DNA of 64,000 nt from Deinococcus koreensis. GTDB taxonomy: Bacteria; Deinococcota; Deinococci; Deinococcales; Deinococcaceae. The notes under the pieces were generated by a model. That model had not been told where the DNA came from. It made no database searches and saw only the letters and a list, made by a program, of their open reading frames with translations. The stretch is from positions 930,001 through 994,000 of the forward strand of contig NZ_PPPD01000001.1 of assembly GCF_002901445.1 (NCBI RefSeq). The letters run 5' to 3'. The position numbers were made by a program, and so were the translations under genes. Shown here in pieces: positions 21,004 to 31,770 of this stretch (positions are counted from its first letter, which is position 1; every line of letters starts with the position of its first letter).

Positions 21004-21146
21004 TTACATAATGCCAGACACAACCCCCCGGTGTCAGCATATTTGCGGAAATCATACCCAATCTCAATGTCACTTGACAGCGAGCATGCCGAATCTAACG
21101 AGTGCTCGAATCCTCCCAAATTGTTACCAAGACGAGCAAGTGCCAC
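21000..21146 (-). CDS. 48-residue ORF at the head of the island operon, possibly 5' truncated
   Basis: Open from GTG at 21146 (an in-frame TGA lies at 21158-21156). Its stop overlaps the ATG of the 58-residue gene (ATGA). The sequence includes GGFEHSLDSACSLSSDIEIG and ends LALCK. There is no good ribosome site, so it may be the tail of a gene cut off at the island edge. It starts 26 bases after the brnA stop, so brnTA transcripts could run into it. Confidence 0.4.
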   Translation of the reverse strand: MALARLGNNLGGFEHSLDSACSLSSDIEIGYDFRKYADTGGLCLALCK

Positions 21147-21172
21147 TTGCCTATCTCAGACATCACAAACGT

Positions 21173-21529
21173 TCAGATCAGGCCCATTCGCTTCTCTTCC
21201 TCATACAGCCGTTCATCCACAAACTGCTTGAGCAACGTCTGGTACGGGATTTTCTTCAACTCAGCAATATGCTTCAGGCGCTTCTCGATATCCCCGTCCA
21301 GGCGCAGTGTCGTGACATGCGTGGCCTTGGGCTGACGCGGCTGCCGGGGGCGTCGGCGGGGGGCCAGTTTTTCCAGGAACGCCCACGCTTCCGGGTCATT
21401 CTTTCCAGCCTCCCACAGGGCGGGGCCAGCGGAGTGCGTATCCCAGAATTCGGCGGCTTCCTCGGTGGTCATGTTCTCCGGGATGTCCTCTGGACTGTTG
21501 ATCACGATCAGGGGCTTAGTGGCGGTCAT
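21173..21529 (-). CDS. brnA: BrnA-like antitoxin (ribbon-helix-helix)
   Basis: 118 residues. The N-terminal half is acidic (PEDIPENMTTEEAAEFWDTHSAG) and would cover the toxin. The C-terminal half has a basic stretch then a ribbon-helix-helix: VTTLRLDGDIEKRLKHIAELKKIPYQTLLKQFVDERL. It follows the toxin gene by 3 bases, the normal brnT-brnA order. The antitoxin binds BrnT and represses its own promoter, where a palindrome is seen at 21826-21837. Confidence 0.82.
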   Translation of the reverse strand: MTATKPLIVINSPEDIPENMTTEEAAEFWDTHSAGPALWEAGKNDPEAWAFLEKLAPRRRPRQPRQPKATHVTTLRLDGDIEKRLKHIAELKKIPYQTLLKQFVDERLYEEEKRMGLI

Positions 21530-21532
21530 GGT

Positions 21533-21808
21533 TCACTCCTCGGTGTCGTATTGCTGGCGTTCTTCCGCAGTGGCGGGGCGGGCGGTGACGACGCGAGCCC
21601 GGCCGAGCCTCTGTTCGAGGACGATGTAGAGCAGGCGTCCGCTCTCGGTCGTGCCGAGCAGGCCATAGCGGGGCTGGCCCTGTGGCCCTCGGTGGATCGT
21701 GTGCATGGGGAGGGCATCGGGATCGCGTGCCGCTTCCTCCGCCTCGTCGGGCTCGACCTTGTGACGGGCGATATGCTCCATGTTGGCAAAATCCCAGTCG
21801 AAGTCCAT
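21533..21808 (-). CDS. brnT: BrnT-like toxin (RelE-fold ribonuclease)
   Basis: 91 residues, the usual size. Family marks: FDWDFANMEHIARHKV at the start (the FxWDxxKxxxNxxKH region), EAEEAARDPDA, RYGLLGTTESGRLLYIVLEQR (the core strands) and RVVTARPATAEERQQY at the end. BrnT toxins are RNases that stop translation and are held by BrnA. All regions expected for an intact toxin are present. Promoter TACACT and a palindromic operator lie upstream, in the 38 bases behind purF. Confidence 0.85.
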   Translation of the reverse strand: MDFDWDFANMEHIARHKVEPDEAEEAARDPDALPMHTIHRGPQGQPRYGLLGTTESGRLLYIVLEQRLGRARVVTARPATAEERQQYDTEE

Positions 21809-21825
21809 CGGCTGAGATTCAGTGT

Positions 21826-21837
21826 ATACGATTGTAT
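21826..21837. promoter_or_regulatory. Palindromic operator at the brnT promoter
   Basis: ATAC-GATT-GTAT, an inverted repeat with a 4-base centre, overlapping a minus-strand TATACACT -10-like sequence 18-29 bases before the brnT ATG. Short palindromes like this are typical targets of ribbon-helix-helix antitoxins. Confidence 0.5.
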
Positions 21838-21846
21838 GTCGTTCCT

Positions 21847-23265
<1,419 letters not shown>

Positions 23266-23314
23266 GGGTGGCTCCGGTGGGACGCTGAGCTAGGGAGCAC
23301 TGAGCTGGTCTGTG

Positions 23315-23366
23315 CGCCCCCTCACCCCCGGCCCCTCTCCCACGGGGGGAGAGGGGAGCAGGGCGG
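23315..23366 (+). repeat. Left 52-bp inverted repeat
   Basis: Begins CGCCCCCTCACCCCCGGCCC and is itself partly palindromic (CCCCTCTCCC and GGGAGAGGGG), so it can form a hairpin in single-stranded DNA or RNA. Confidence 0.9.
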
Positions 23367-23372
23367 TAGATT
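23367..23372 (+). promoter_or_regulatory. -10 box of the DUF559 gene
   Basis: TAGATT, 5 bases before the ATG and immediately after the left repeat. Confidence 0.5.
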
Positions 23373-23377
23373 GCGGT

Positions 23378-23728
23378 ATGAAGGGGCGGGCGGTGACTCG
23401 GGCGACGGTGCGTGCGCGGGAGCTGCGCCGCACGCAGACACCTGAAGAACAGATGCTCTGGCGCGTCCTGCGGAACCGTTTCCAGCACGTGAAGTTCCGC
23501 CGCCAGTGGCCGGTGGGCGGGTACATCGTGGACTTCGTGTGCTTCGAGGCTCAGCTGATCATCGAACTGGACGGTTCCCAGCACGCTGAAGAGTCTGGCC
23601 GCGCGTACGACGCTGTCCGAACCGAGTTCCTGCAAGCCGGCGGATTCAAGGTGCTGCGTTTCTGGAACAACGAGACCAGAACCAACCTCGAAGGCGTTGT
23701 ACAGGCCATCCACCTCCACCTGCCCTGA
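23378..23728 (+). CDS. DUF559 family endonuclease-like protein
   Basis: 116 residues. The PD-(D/E)xK-like/Vsr-type pattern of DUF559 is intact: TPEEQMLWRVLRNRF, VKFRRQWPVGGYIVDFVCFEAQLIIELDGSQHAE (active-site Asp, Glu and Asp), then GFKVLRFWNNE. The family is related to very-short-patch repair nucleases and is assumed to cleave DNA. The ATG is probably leaderless. Its exact fit between two inverted repeats suggests the protein acts on those palindromes, though that is inference. Confidence 0.85.
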   Translation: MKGRAVTRATVRARELRRTQTPEEQMLWRVLRNRFQHVKFRRQWPVGGYIVDFVCFEAQLIIELDGSQHAEESGRAYDAVRTEFLQAGGFKVLRFWNNETRTNLEGVVQAIHLHLP

Positions 23729-23729
23729 C

Positions 23730-23781
23730 CCGCCCTGCTCCCCTCTCCCCCCGTGGGAGAGGGGCCGGGGGTGAGGGGGCG
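23730..23781 (-). repeat. Right 52-bp inverted repeat
   Basis: Exact reverse complement of 23315-23366. Confidence 0.9.
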
Positions 23782-23817
23782 TGTGACCCACGCCTCCGCT
23801 CCTCCAGGGCTGAAGCC

Positions 23818-26061
<2,244 letters not shown>

Positions 26062-26105
26062 AGGGATGCCTCTAACTGGGTTTTAGAAGGAAAAGCGTGC
26101 CTGGG

Positions 26106-26342
26106 TTACGGGTGATCGGTCGGTCTAGGCTCGAGGAGATCAGTCAGAATGACCTTCCTGCCCTCAAGTCGGCTCAGCCCTTGAAGCAGCCTGCCGATGA
26201 TCTCGAGATCAAGTTTGTGGATGGGGCGACGGGCCAGTCCATAAATCGTGCTCGGCGCTCCCCTGCCCCGCACTTGCCGGATCAATTCCAGGGTCGTCAG
26301 ATTCTGACGCCGGAGGTACCCCCCAAAGTTGAACTCCATCAT
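26106..26342 (-). CDS. Small XRE-type DNA-binding protein
   Basis: 78 residues from ATG at 26342 (a second ATG follows at once). The ATG overlaps the TGA of the DinB-like gene. The helix-turn-helix pattern is LTTLELIRQVRGRGAPSTIYGLARRP, followed by KLDLEIIGRLLQGLSRLEGRKVILTDLLEP, the usual ending of short Cro/CI-type proteins. It may regulate the surrounding operon, but no target is visible. The short family normally lacks a sensor domain, as here. Confidence 0.65.
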   Translation of the reverse strand: MMEFNFGGYLRRQNLTTLELIRQVRGRGAPSTIYGLARRPIHKLDLEIIGRLLQGLSRLEGRKVILTDLLEPRPTDHP

Positions 26343-26814
26343 CCCCCGTGCTTCTTCCCCAGCTGCACCTGGCCCCGGTGGTACGCCACGTGCCGTAGCT
26401 GCATGCCCAGGCCGGTCAGGCGTTCGCGTTCGCCGGTGGGCGCGGCGGGGGCGCGCAGCATCTCGCCCAGCTGCTCGCCCTGCAGCTCGCGAATGTGGCG
26501 CACGATCAGGGCTTCCACCCGCGCGAGTTCGGCCATGATCATGACCTTGCCCTCGGTCTCGGCCACGGTGGGCGTGCCCCGGAACTCGCCCATCCACGGG
26601 GCGTCCTCCCAGCCCAGGTGGGCATACGAGGCGGTGAAATCCTGCAGGACGAAAAAGCGCAGCCACTCGGCAATGTGCAGGGCGTGCCAGGCGGCCGAGT
26701 GCCCCAGGCGCGGGTTCTGGAACTCGGCGCCCGGCACGGCCTCCAGCGCGGCGCGGAACATGGACAGTTCCATCTCGAAGGCGTCGGCGACGAAATTCTG
26801 GACAGTCGGGGCGG

Positions 26815-26818
<4 letters not shown>
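26339..26818 (-). CDS. DinB-like four-helix metal-binding protein
   Basis: 159 residues. The DinB/DUF664 fold is suggested by the spaced metal histidines: one in [16 protein letters not shown] and two in [16 protein letters not shown] near the C-terminus. DinB proteins bind a divalent metal and include thiol-dependent transferases; specific activity is unknown. Deinococcus has many paralogues. The start overlaps the purQ stop (ATGA) and its stop overlaps the XRE gene start, so it is inside the purine operon. Confidence 0.85.
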
Positions 26819-27486
<668 letters not shown>

Positions 27487-27613
27487 AAACCTCCGGTTGA
27501 AGCCGCGTGAGCGGCGAAATCCGAGCGGAGCGAGTGGGAGAAAACGCAAACGACTGGAACTGCAGCGGCCTGCGGCGTGTTCCCGCTGGCTGCGGAAGTG
27601 GAGGGCGTGTGCG
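27487..27613. repeat. Dispersed-repeat-like spacer between cupin gene and purQ
   Basis: Contains a GCCGC-gtga-GCGGC hairpin (27502-27515) and CGAGCGGAGCGAGT (27522-27535). The latter is the reverse complement of the end of the repeats at 48637-48704 and 56122-56187. No gene is seen. Confidence 0.55.
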
Positions 27614-27997
27614 TCACAGGTGCTCCGGCTCCGCCACGGTGCGCTCGTTCACGACGTTGCCGGTGTTCAGGGTACCGGCGGGCTCGAACATCAGCATCCA
27701 GACCTCCGGGGTCTCTGCGACCGGCAGGTGCTCCACGCCGCGCGGCACGACGATGAACTCGCCCACGCCGATGCGTCGCTCGCCGTCCCGGAAGCGCATC
27801 AGCAGGGTGCCCTTGGTGACCAGAAAGAGCTCGTCCTCGTGCTCGTGGCTGTGCCACACGAACTCGCCACTGATCTTGGCCAGCTTGACCTGCTGGCCGT
27901 TCAGCTCGCCGACCACCTTGGGCGACCAGTGCTCCTGAAAGAGGTCGAACTTCTCCTGCAGGCGAACGACTTCTGGCACGACTTCGGGCAGGCTCAT
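27614..27997 (-). CDS. Cupin domain protein
   Basis: 127 residues, a single small beta-barrel. The metal motif is [18 protein letters not shown] (His, His and Glu) followed by [12 protein letters not shown] (last His). Such cupins may be isomerases, dioxygenases or binding proteins; no substrate can be inferred. It overlaps the end of purS by 4 bases (ATGA, 27994-27997), so it is coupled with purine genes, although cupins are not part of the pathway. Confidence 0.85.
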   Translation of the reverse strand: MSLPEVVPEVVRLQEKFDLFQEHWSPKVVGELNGQQVKLAKISGEFVWHSHEHEDELFLVTKGTLLMRFRDGERRIGVGEFIVVPRGVEHLPVAETPEVWMLMFEPAGTLNTGNVVNERTVAEPEHL

Positions 27998-28245
27998 GCT
28001 TCGCTCAACTCCCAGCGCGCGTCCTCCATGACGGGGTTGCTCAGCACGTTCTGGGTGATGTCGCGCAGCTGCGTTTCCACCTCGGCCGGCTCGCCGCTCA
28101 GGCTCAGTTCGATGTACTTGCCGACCCGCACGCCGCTGACGTTGCCGTGCTCCAGGTGAGACAGCGCCCGCTCGACGGTGCGCCCCTGCGGATCGAGGAT
28201 GGAAGGCTTGAGGGTGACGTAGACGCGGGCTTTGTACTGGGGCAT
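27994..28245 (-). CDS. purS: Phosphoribosylformylglycinamidine synthase subunit PurS
   Basis: 83 residues. It starts PQYKARVYVTLKPSILDPQG, then AVxxALxHL-like (RTVERALSHLEHGNV) and VGKYIELSL, the PurS pattern. AAGGAG precedes the ATG. PurS bridges PurL and PurQ. It lies between purC and the cupin gene, and its upstream spacer holds a palindrome. Confidence 0.94.
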   Translation of the reverse strand: MPQYKARVYVTLKPSILDPQGRTVERALSHLEHGNVSGVRVGKYIELSLSGEPAEVETQLRDITQNVLSNPVMEDARWELSEA

Positions 28246-28268
28246 GGGGGGCTCCTTGTCGGTGATGG

Positions 28269-28325
28269 TCGATGGTTGATCGTTGATGGAAAGAGACTGG
28301 CCTCTATCAACCATCAACCATCGAC
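28269..28325. repeat. Palindromic GATGG/CCATC repeat, copy B, overlapping the end of purC
   Basis: Left arm 28269-28288 and right arm 28306-28325 pair over 20 bases with one mismatch. The last codons and stop of purC lie inside the right arm. The loop shares GATGGAAAGAGA with the copy at 7752-7795. Confidence 0.75.
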
Positions 28326-29057
28326 AGGCGCGGTCACGCGCCGAAGCATTTCCGCATACGCATCTTCCACGCCGCCCAGGTCGCGGCGGAAGCGGTCTTT
28401 GTCGAGCTTCTCGTTCGTCTGGGAGTCCCAGAAGCGGCAGGTGTCGGGGCTGATCTCGTCGGCCAGGATCACGGCGCCGTCCGGGGTGGTGCCGAATTCG
28501 AGCTTGAAATCGATCAATCTCACGCCGCGCTGCTCGAAGTAGGGCACCAGGAAGGCGCGAACTTTCAGGGCCAGCTCGCGGATGCGCAACAGTTGCCCCT
28601 CGGTGGCCCAGCCCAGGCTCAGCGCCGTGTCGGAGTTGATGAGCGGATCGCCCAGCGCGTCGGACTTGTAGCAGTACTCGACGACGGGGTGATTCAGGGG
28701 CGTGCCTTCCTCGATGCCCAGTCTCTTGGAAAAACTTCCGGCGGCCACGTTCCGCACGATCACCTCGACCGGGATGATGGTCACGGCCCGCACGCGCTGC
28801 TCGGTGCTCGACAGCTGCTCGATGAAGTGCGTGGGGATGCCGGCCGCCTCCAGCTGCGGGAACAGGTGCGCGGTGATGGCGTTGTTGATCTGGCCCTTGC
28901 CCCCGATCTGGGCCTTCTTCACCCCGTTGAAGGCGGTGGCGTCGTCCTTGAACTCCACGATGTATTCATGGGGATCGGCCGTGGCGTACACGCGTTTGGC
29001 CTTGCCCTCGTACCTCAGTTCGCCTCTGTACCGTTCGCCGCTGCTGGTGCTGGTCAT
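28314..29057 (-). CDS. purC: Phosphoribosylaminoimidazole-succinocarboxamide synthase (SAICAR synthetase)
   Basis: 247 residues. Marks: [11 protein letters not shown] near the N-terminus, [38 protein letters not shown] and [15 protein letters not shown]. It joins aspartate to CAIR using ATP. The start at 29057 follows GGAGG and fits the family; an upstream open extension is non-homologous. It appears to be the first gene of the purine operon. The last three codons are supplied by the palindrome at 28269-28325. Confidence 0.96.
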   Translation of the reverse strand: MTSTSSGERYRGELRYEGKAKRVYATADPHEYIVEFKDDATAFNGVKKAQIGGKGQINNAITAHLFPQLEAAGIPTHFIEQLSSTEQRVRAVTIIPVEVIVRNVAAGSFSKRLGIEEGTPLNHPVVEYCYKSDALGDPLINSDTALSLGWATEGQLLRIRELALKVRAFLVPYFEQRGVRLIDFKLEFGTTPDGAVILADEISPDTCRFWDSQTNEKLDKDRFRRDLGGVEDAYAEMLRRVTAPVDG

Positions 29058-29363
29058 GGAGCCTCCGCCGTGCAGGTGGGGAATGGGCACCGTCCCGGTG
29101 AAGACCGTGCCGATGAACGTAGGACAGGCGTCCCCCGAACGGTGCCGGGGCGACGCCTGGATGTCGCGGTGGTGGGCATGTGGTCTCCATCGCCGCCTCT
29201 CGGACGGACTTACCGCCCACGAGGGGCGGGGCGTCTCGCAGGACGCGGGTGGAAAAAGGGTGGCGTGCAACCGTTCGCGGCTGCCGTACCCCAGCCTAAC
29301 ACCCCCGGCGCCGGGGGCAGCGGGGGTGTTCAGGTGAGTTGGCGTGGGCGGGCGCCGCGCGCC
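29058..29363 (-). other. 306-base leader/promoter region of the purine operon
   Basis: Lies between the CbiX-type gene and purC. It holds a hairpin (29298-29330) at its far end. No gene is supported and no clear -35/-10 pair was found. The long distance (about 230 bases) from the hairpin to purC leaves room for an RNA leader, but I do not recognise a known riboswitch. Confidence 0.45.
29298..29330 (-). terminator. Hairpin after the CbiX-type gene
   Basis: AACACCCCCG (29298-29307) pairs with CGGGGGTGTT (29321-29330), with a second CCCCCGG/CCGGGGG option inside. Confidence 0.6.
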
Positions 29364-30779
29364 TCAGTCGTGGCTGTGCCCCGCCCCCTGGCCGCGCTTG
29401 CCGGCCACTTCCTCGCGGATCTCGGCGACCAGCAGGGTGCAGGCCTCGGCACAGGGAATGCCGCCGGGCACGCCGTCCAGGAAGGTCTTGGGCAGCTTGT
29501 GGCCGGCCCACAGGCGGGTACGCAGGCAGGACTTGCAGATGTCCCCGGCGACGTGCTCGACCTGCTCGGGGGTGGCCTTCTGCACCCTGGCGTAGATACC
29601 GGTCTGGCGGCGGGCGGTGGTGGGCCAGGGGGTGGCGCGCAGGGCGTGGCAGGTGTGGGCGTAGGTCTCCTCGACCACCGCCGGGTACAGGTAATGCACG
29701 GCGCGGCGCAGATCGTGGTCGCTGAGCACCGCCCGCCAGCCGCGCGGCAGGTTGCGCAGGGTATGCACGGGGCGGTGGTCGCCGCCGTCGTCGAAACGGA
29801 TGTGGTCGCGCACGCCCTCGGGTGTGACGAGTGTTTTCAGGTCGCCGCCCGGCAGGCCCTCGTCCAGCGCGTGGCGCATCTCGAAGACGCCGCTGTCGGG
29901 GCGGATCAGCACCTCGCCCATGCGCAGGCCCACCTGGGCCTGTTTCAGGAAGACCTGCCAGGCGTGCTCGTGGCCGCGTTCGAGGTCGCCGCCCGCGCCC
30001 GCCGCGCCGCTCGCTTCCTCGGCGAGGTGCAGGATCACGTCGGCCACACGGGGGTGGGTGCCCACGGGCCTCGCGTAGTACACGGTCTGGGCGCCGGCCG
30101 GGTTCTCGGGGAACACCGTGACCTCGCCGCTCAGGCCCATGTCCTCGGGAATGGTCTCCAGGGTGTGCCAGCCCTCGCTGGCGAAGAAGGGCACCACGAC
30201 CACGCGGGGCGCCTTCACGACCTCCGGCCAGGTGCCCACCTTGGGGTCTTCATCGAGGAACAGGGCGTGAACCTCGGCGAACTGTCCGCCCTGACGCAGC
30301 AGCTCGGCGTTGTGGTACACGATCTTGTTCGAGTTCTCGTTGCGGGTGGTGCCGTGGCCCAGCACGATCAGGGCGGTGTCCTCGGCAGTCGCGTCGGGCA
30401 GCACCTCGCGGGCGCGGGCCAGGATCACGTCGGTCATGGAGGGATGCACGCCGTAGGGCAGGGTGTAGCGCACGGTGCGCCCGCCGATCACGCGGGCCAC
30501 GCCGCCCGGCGGCACCGGCCCCTGGTGGCCCAGGCCCAGCTCGCGGGGAATCACGACCTCGGTGAAATAGCCTTCGCTGATGAACAGCGGAATGACCGTC
30601 ACGTCGGTGCTGGCCGTGGTCTTGAGCACCTGTCGCAGCGAGGGCTCCTCTTTCCAGTAGCCCTCGATCACCTCGTCGTAGAGGCCGCGCTCGCGGATGA
30701 GTTCGGCGTAACGGTAGACCGCCAGGGCCGACTCGCCGTTGAGGTGGGAGCCATGACCGATCAGAACCAGAGAGCGCAT
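29364..30779 (-). CDS. DR2241-type protein: CbiX-like chelatase domains with C-terminal Fe-S domain
   Basis: 471 residues. Two tandem CbiX/sirohydrochlorin chelatase-like halves: [12 protein letters not shown] at the start (metal/His site), [17 protein letters not shown], then [15 protein letters not shown] and [13 protein letters not shown]. The C-terminal domain has clustered cysteines ([10 protein letters not shown] and GIPCAEACT) fitting a 4Fe-4S cluster, as described for DR2241 of D. radiodurans. It should insert a metal into a tetrapyrrole or act as its partner. A TACAGT box lies 8 bases before the ATG. No cobalamin or siroheme genes are adjacent. The C-terminus GHSHD is His-rich. Confidence 0.85.
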   Translation of the reverse strand: MRSLVLIGHGSHLNGESALAVYRYAELIRERGLYDEVIEGYWKEEPSLRQVLKTTASTDVTVIPLFISEGYFTEVVIPRELGLGHQGPVPPGGVARVIGGRTVRYTLPYGVHPSMTDVILARAREVLPDATAEDTALIVLGHGTTRNENSNKIVYHNAELLRQGGQFAEVHALFLDEDPKVGTWPEVVKAPRVVVVPFFASEGWHTLETIPEDMGLSGEVTVFPENPAGAQTVYYARPVGTHPRVADVILHLAEEASGAAGAGGDLERGHEHAWQVFLKQAQVGLRMGEVLIRPDSGVFEMRHALDEGLPGGDLKTLVTPEGVRDHIRFDDGGDHRPVHTLRNLPRGWRAVLSDHDLRRAVHYLYPAVVEETYAHTCHALRATPWPTTARRQTGIYARVQKATPEQVEHVAGDICKSCLRTRLWAGHKLPKTFLDGVPGGIPCAEACTLLVAEIREEVAGKRGQGAGHSHD

Positions 30780-30787
30780 ACGAGCGC

Positions 30788-30793
30788 ACTGTA
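30788..30793 (-). promoter_or_regulatory. -10 box of the DR2241-type gene
   Basis: TACAGT on the minus strand, 8 bases before the ATG. Confidence 0.5.
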
Positions 30794-31078
30794 ACGCCGC
30801 CTGGGGCGCACGATTGTCCCGACGGCTGCAGGTTGGGACATTGCGGCGGGGGGCGGGCCCCCCGTGACGCCGCGAGTCCCGCCCCGGAGGCCCGGCTTCC
30901 GCACCCTCTCTGGTGCATCTCCTCCGCTCCGGGTACGCCCGCCCGGCGCCGCGGTAAACATGCCTGAATCTGACCCTCACCCCCTTGAACGGTCGGCTCC
31001 GTAGCGTGGAGAGTGCCGCGCCTACGTTTCAGGGGAATCCGCCCCTGGCTGGCGCCTGCCATGTTCTGGAGGTTTCCT

Positions 31079-31510
31079 ATGTTCTTTCAGCAAAACGACC
31101 GTCATGAGAAGATGGCCAGCCTCGACCCCCGCGACACCAACCAGGACGGCGTGGTCAGCCCTCAGGAAGCGGCCGCGTACATTCAGGACTACATGGCCAA
31201 CGCCTCGCCCGAGGAGCGTCAGCAGATCCTGCGCGACTACATCGGCGGCATGAGTCCCGATCAGCGCCAGCAGATGGGCGACGCCATCGTGCAGAGCCCC
31301 GCCAACCCGGTGCAGAGCGTCAACCCCAACGACCCGAACGATCTGGCCGACGCCTACGCCCGCACCGCGCAGGCGCCCGCCCAGGACGGCCGCAGCCCGC
31401 TGGAGGCCGCCTTCGGGGCCGGCGGCGCGCTCAGCAGCCCGCTGGTGAAGGCCGGGCTGGTCGGCCTGGCCGGCATGATCGGCAGCCGCCTGCTGCGCGG
31501 CAACAGGTAA
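31079..31510 (+). CDS. Small protein with one EF-hand-type loop
   Basis: 143 residues, ATG 7 bases after GGAGG. A canonical Ca-binding loop is at 19-30 (DTNQDGVVSPQE): Asp, Asn, Asp at positions 1, 3, 5, Gly at 6, Ser at 9, Glu at 12. Helical segments with repeated QQ pairs follow (EERQQILRDYIGGMSPDQRQQMGD), then a Gly/Ala/Leu-rich tail (GLVGLAGMIGSRLLRG) that may touch the membrane. No signal peptide. Family not recognised, although similar small EF-hand proteins are seen in Deinococcus. Confidence 0.75.
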   Translation: MFFQQNDRHEKMASLDPRDTNQDGVVSPQEAAAYIQDYMANASPEERQQILRDYIGGMSPDQRQQMGDAIVQSPANPVQSVNPNDPNDLADAYARTAQAPAQDGRSPLEAAFGAGGALSSPLVKAGLVGLAGMIGSRLLRGNR

Positions 31511-31551
31511 GGCCGGCAGGCTAGGAACAGTTCAGGACAGCGCACGAGCGG

Positions 31552-31575
31552 AGGCCACCCCCAGCGGGTGGCCTT
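31552..31575 (+). terminator. Terminator after the EF-hand gene
   Basis: AGGCCACCC (31552-31560), loop CCAGC, GGGTGGCCT (31566-31574), then TTCT. Confidence 0.7.
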
Positions 31576-31756
31576 CTCGCTGGCGGTGGGCGGCGGGGAC
31601 ATCGTCCGGGCAGGCCACCTGGGCACGGTTCGGGGAACGCCGGCGGGACGCGGCGGCCGCTTTCAGGCGCCGACCCGGCACACCTCCGGCGCGGTCTCTG
31701 CGGACGATGAACGCCGCCGCGCCGCCCACGGCTCCATGCCGTGCGCGCCGAGCCGC

Positions 31757-31762
31757 TAGAAT
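31757..31762 (+). promoter_or_regulatory. -10 box of the M20 peptidase gene
   Basis: TAGAAT, 8 bases before the ATG at 31771. Confidence 0.55.
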
Positions 31763-31770
31763 TGCGCGCA

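Larger units (their letters stand above)
18197..21172 (-). mobile_element. AT-rich horizontally acquired island (candidate defence island)
   Basis: About 3 kb of visibly AT-rich DNA in a high-GC chromosome, between a ywbE remnant and the brnA stop. It carries four minus-strand frames joined by ATGA overlaps. Codon use (many ATA, TTA, AAT, AAA) differs from every neighbour. I saw no integrase, transposase or terminal repeats, so the insertion mechanism is unknown. Confidence 0.8.
23315..23781. mobile_element. 467-bp unit: DUF559 gene between perfect 52-bp inverted repeats
   Basis: The ends 23315-23366 and 23730-23781 are exact reverse complements over 52 bases. The gene fills the space completely: its -10 box starts one base after the left repeat and its stop ends two bases before the right repeat begins. 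The unit lies between purL and purF, against their direction. No target duplication was identified. Confidence 0.8.

Noticed and set aside
18197..21172. Terminal inverted repeats or a transposase at the AT-rich island
   Set aside because: I looked at both edges and found no matching ends and no recombinase; the mobile nature is inferred from composition only.
29100..29220. PyrR-loop-like sequence (CGTCCGAGAGGCGG, minus strand) in the purC leader
   Set aside because: The distance between UCC and GAGG is one base short of the PyrR consensus and the operon is for purines. No antiterminator hairpin was found.
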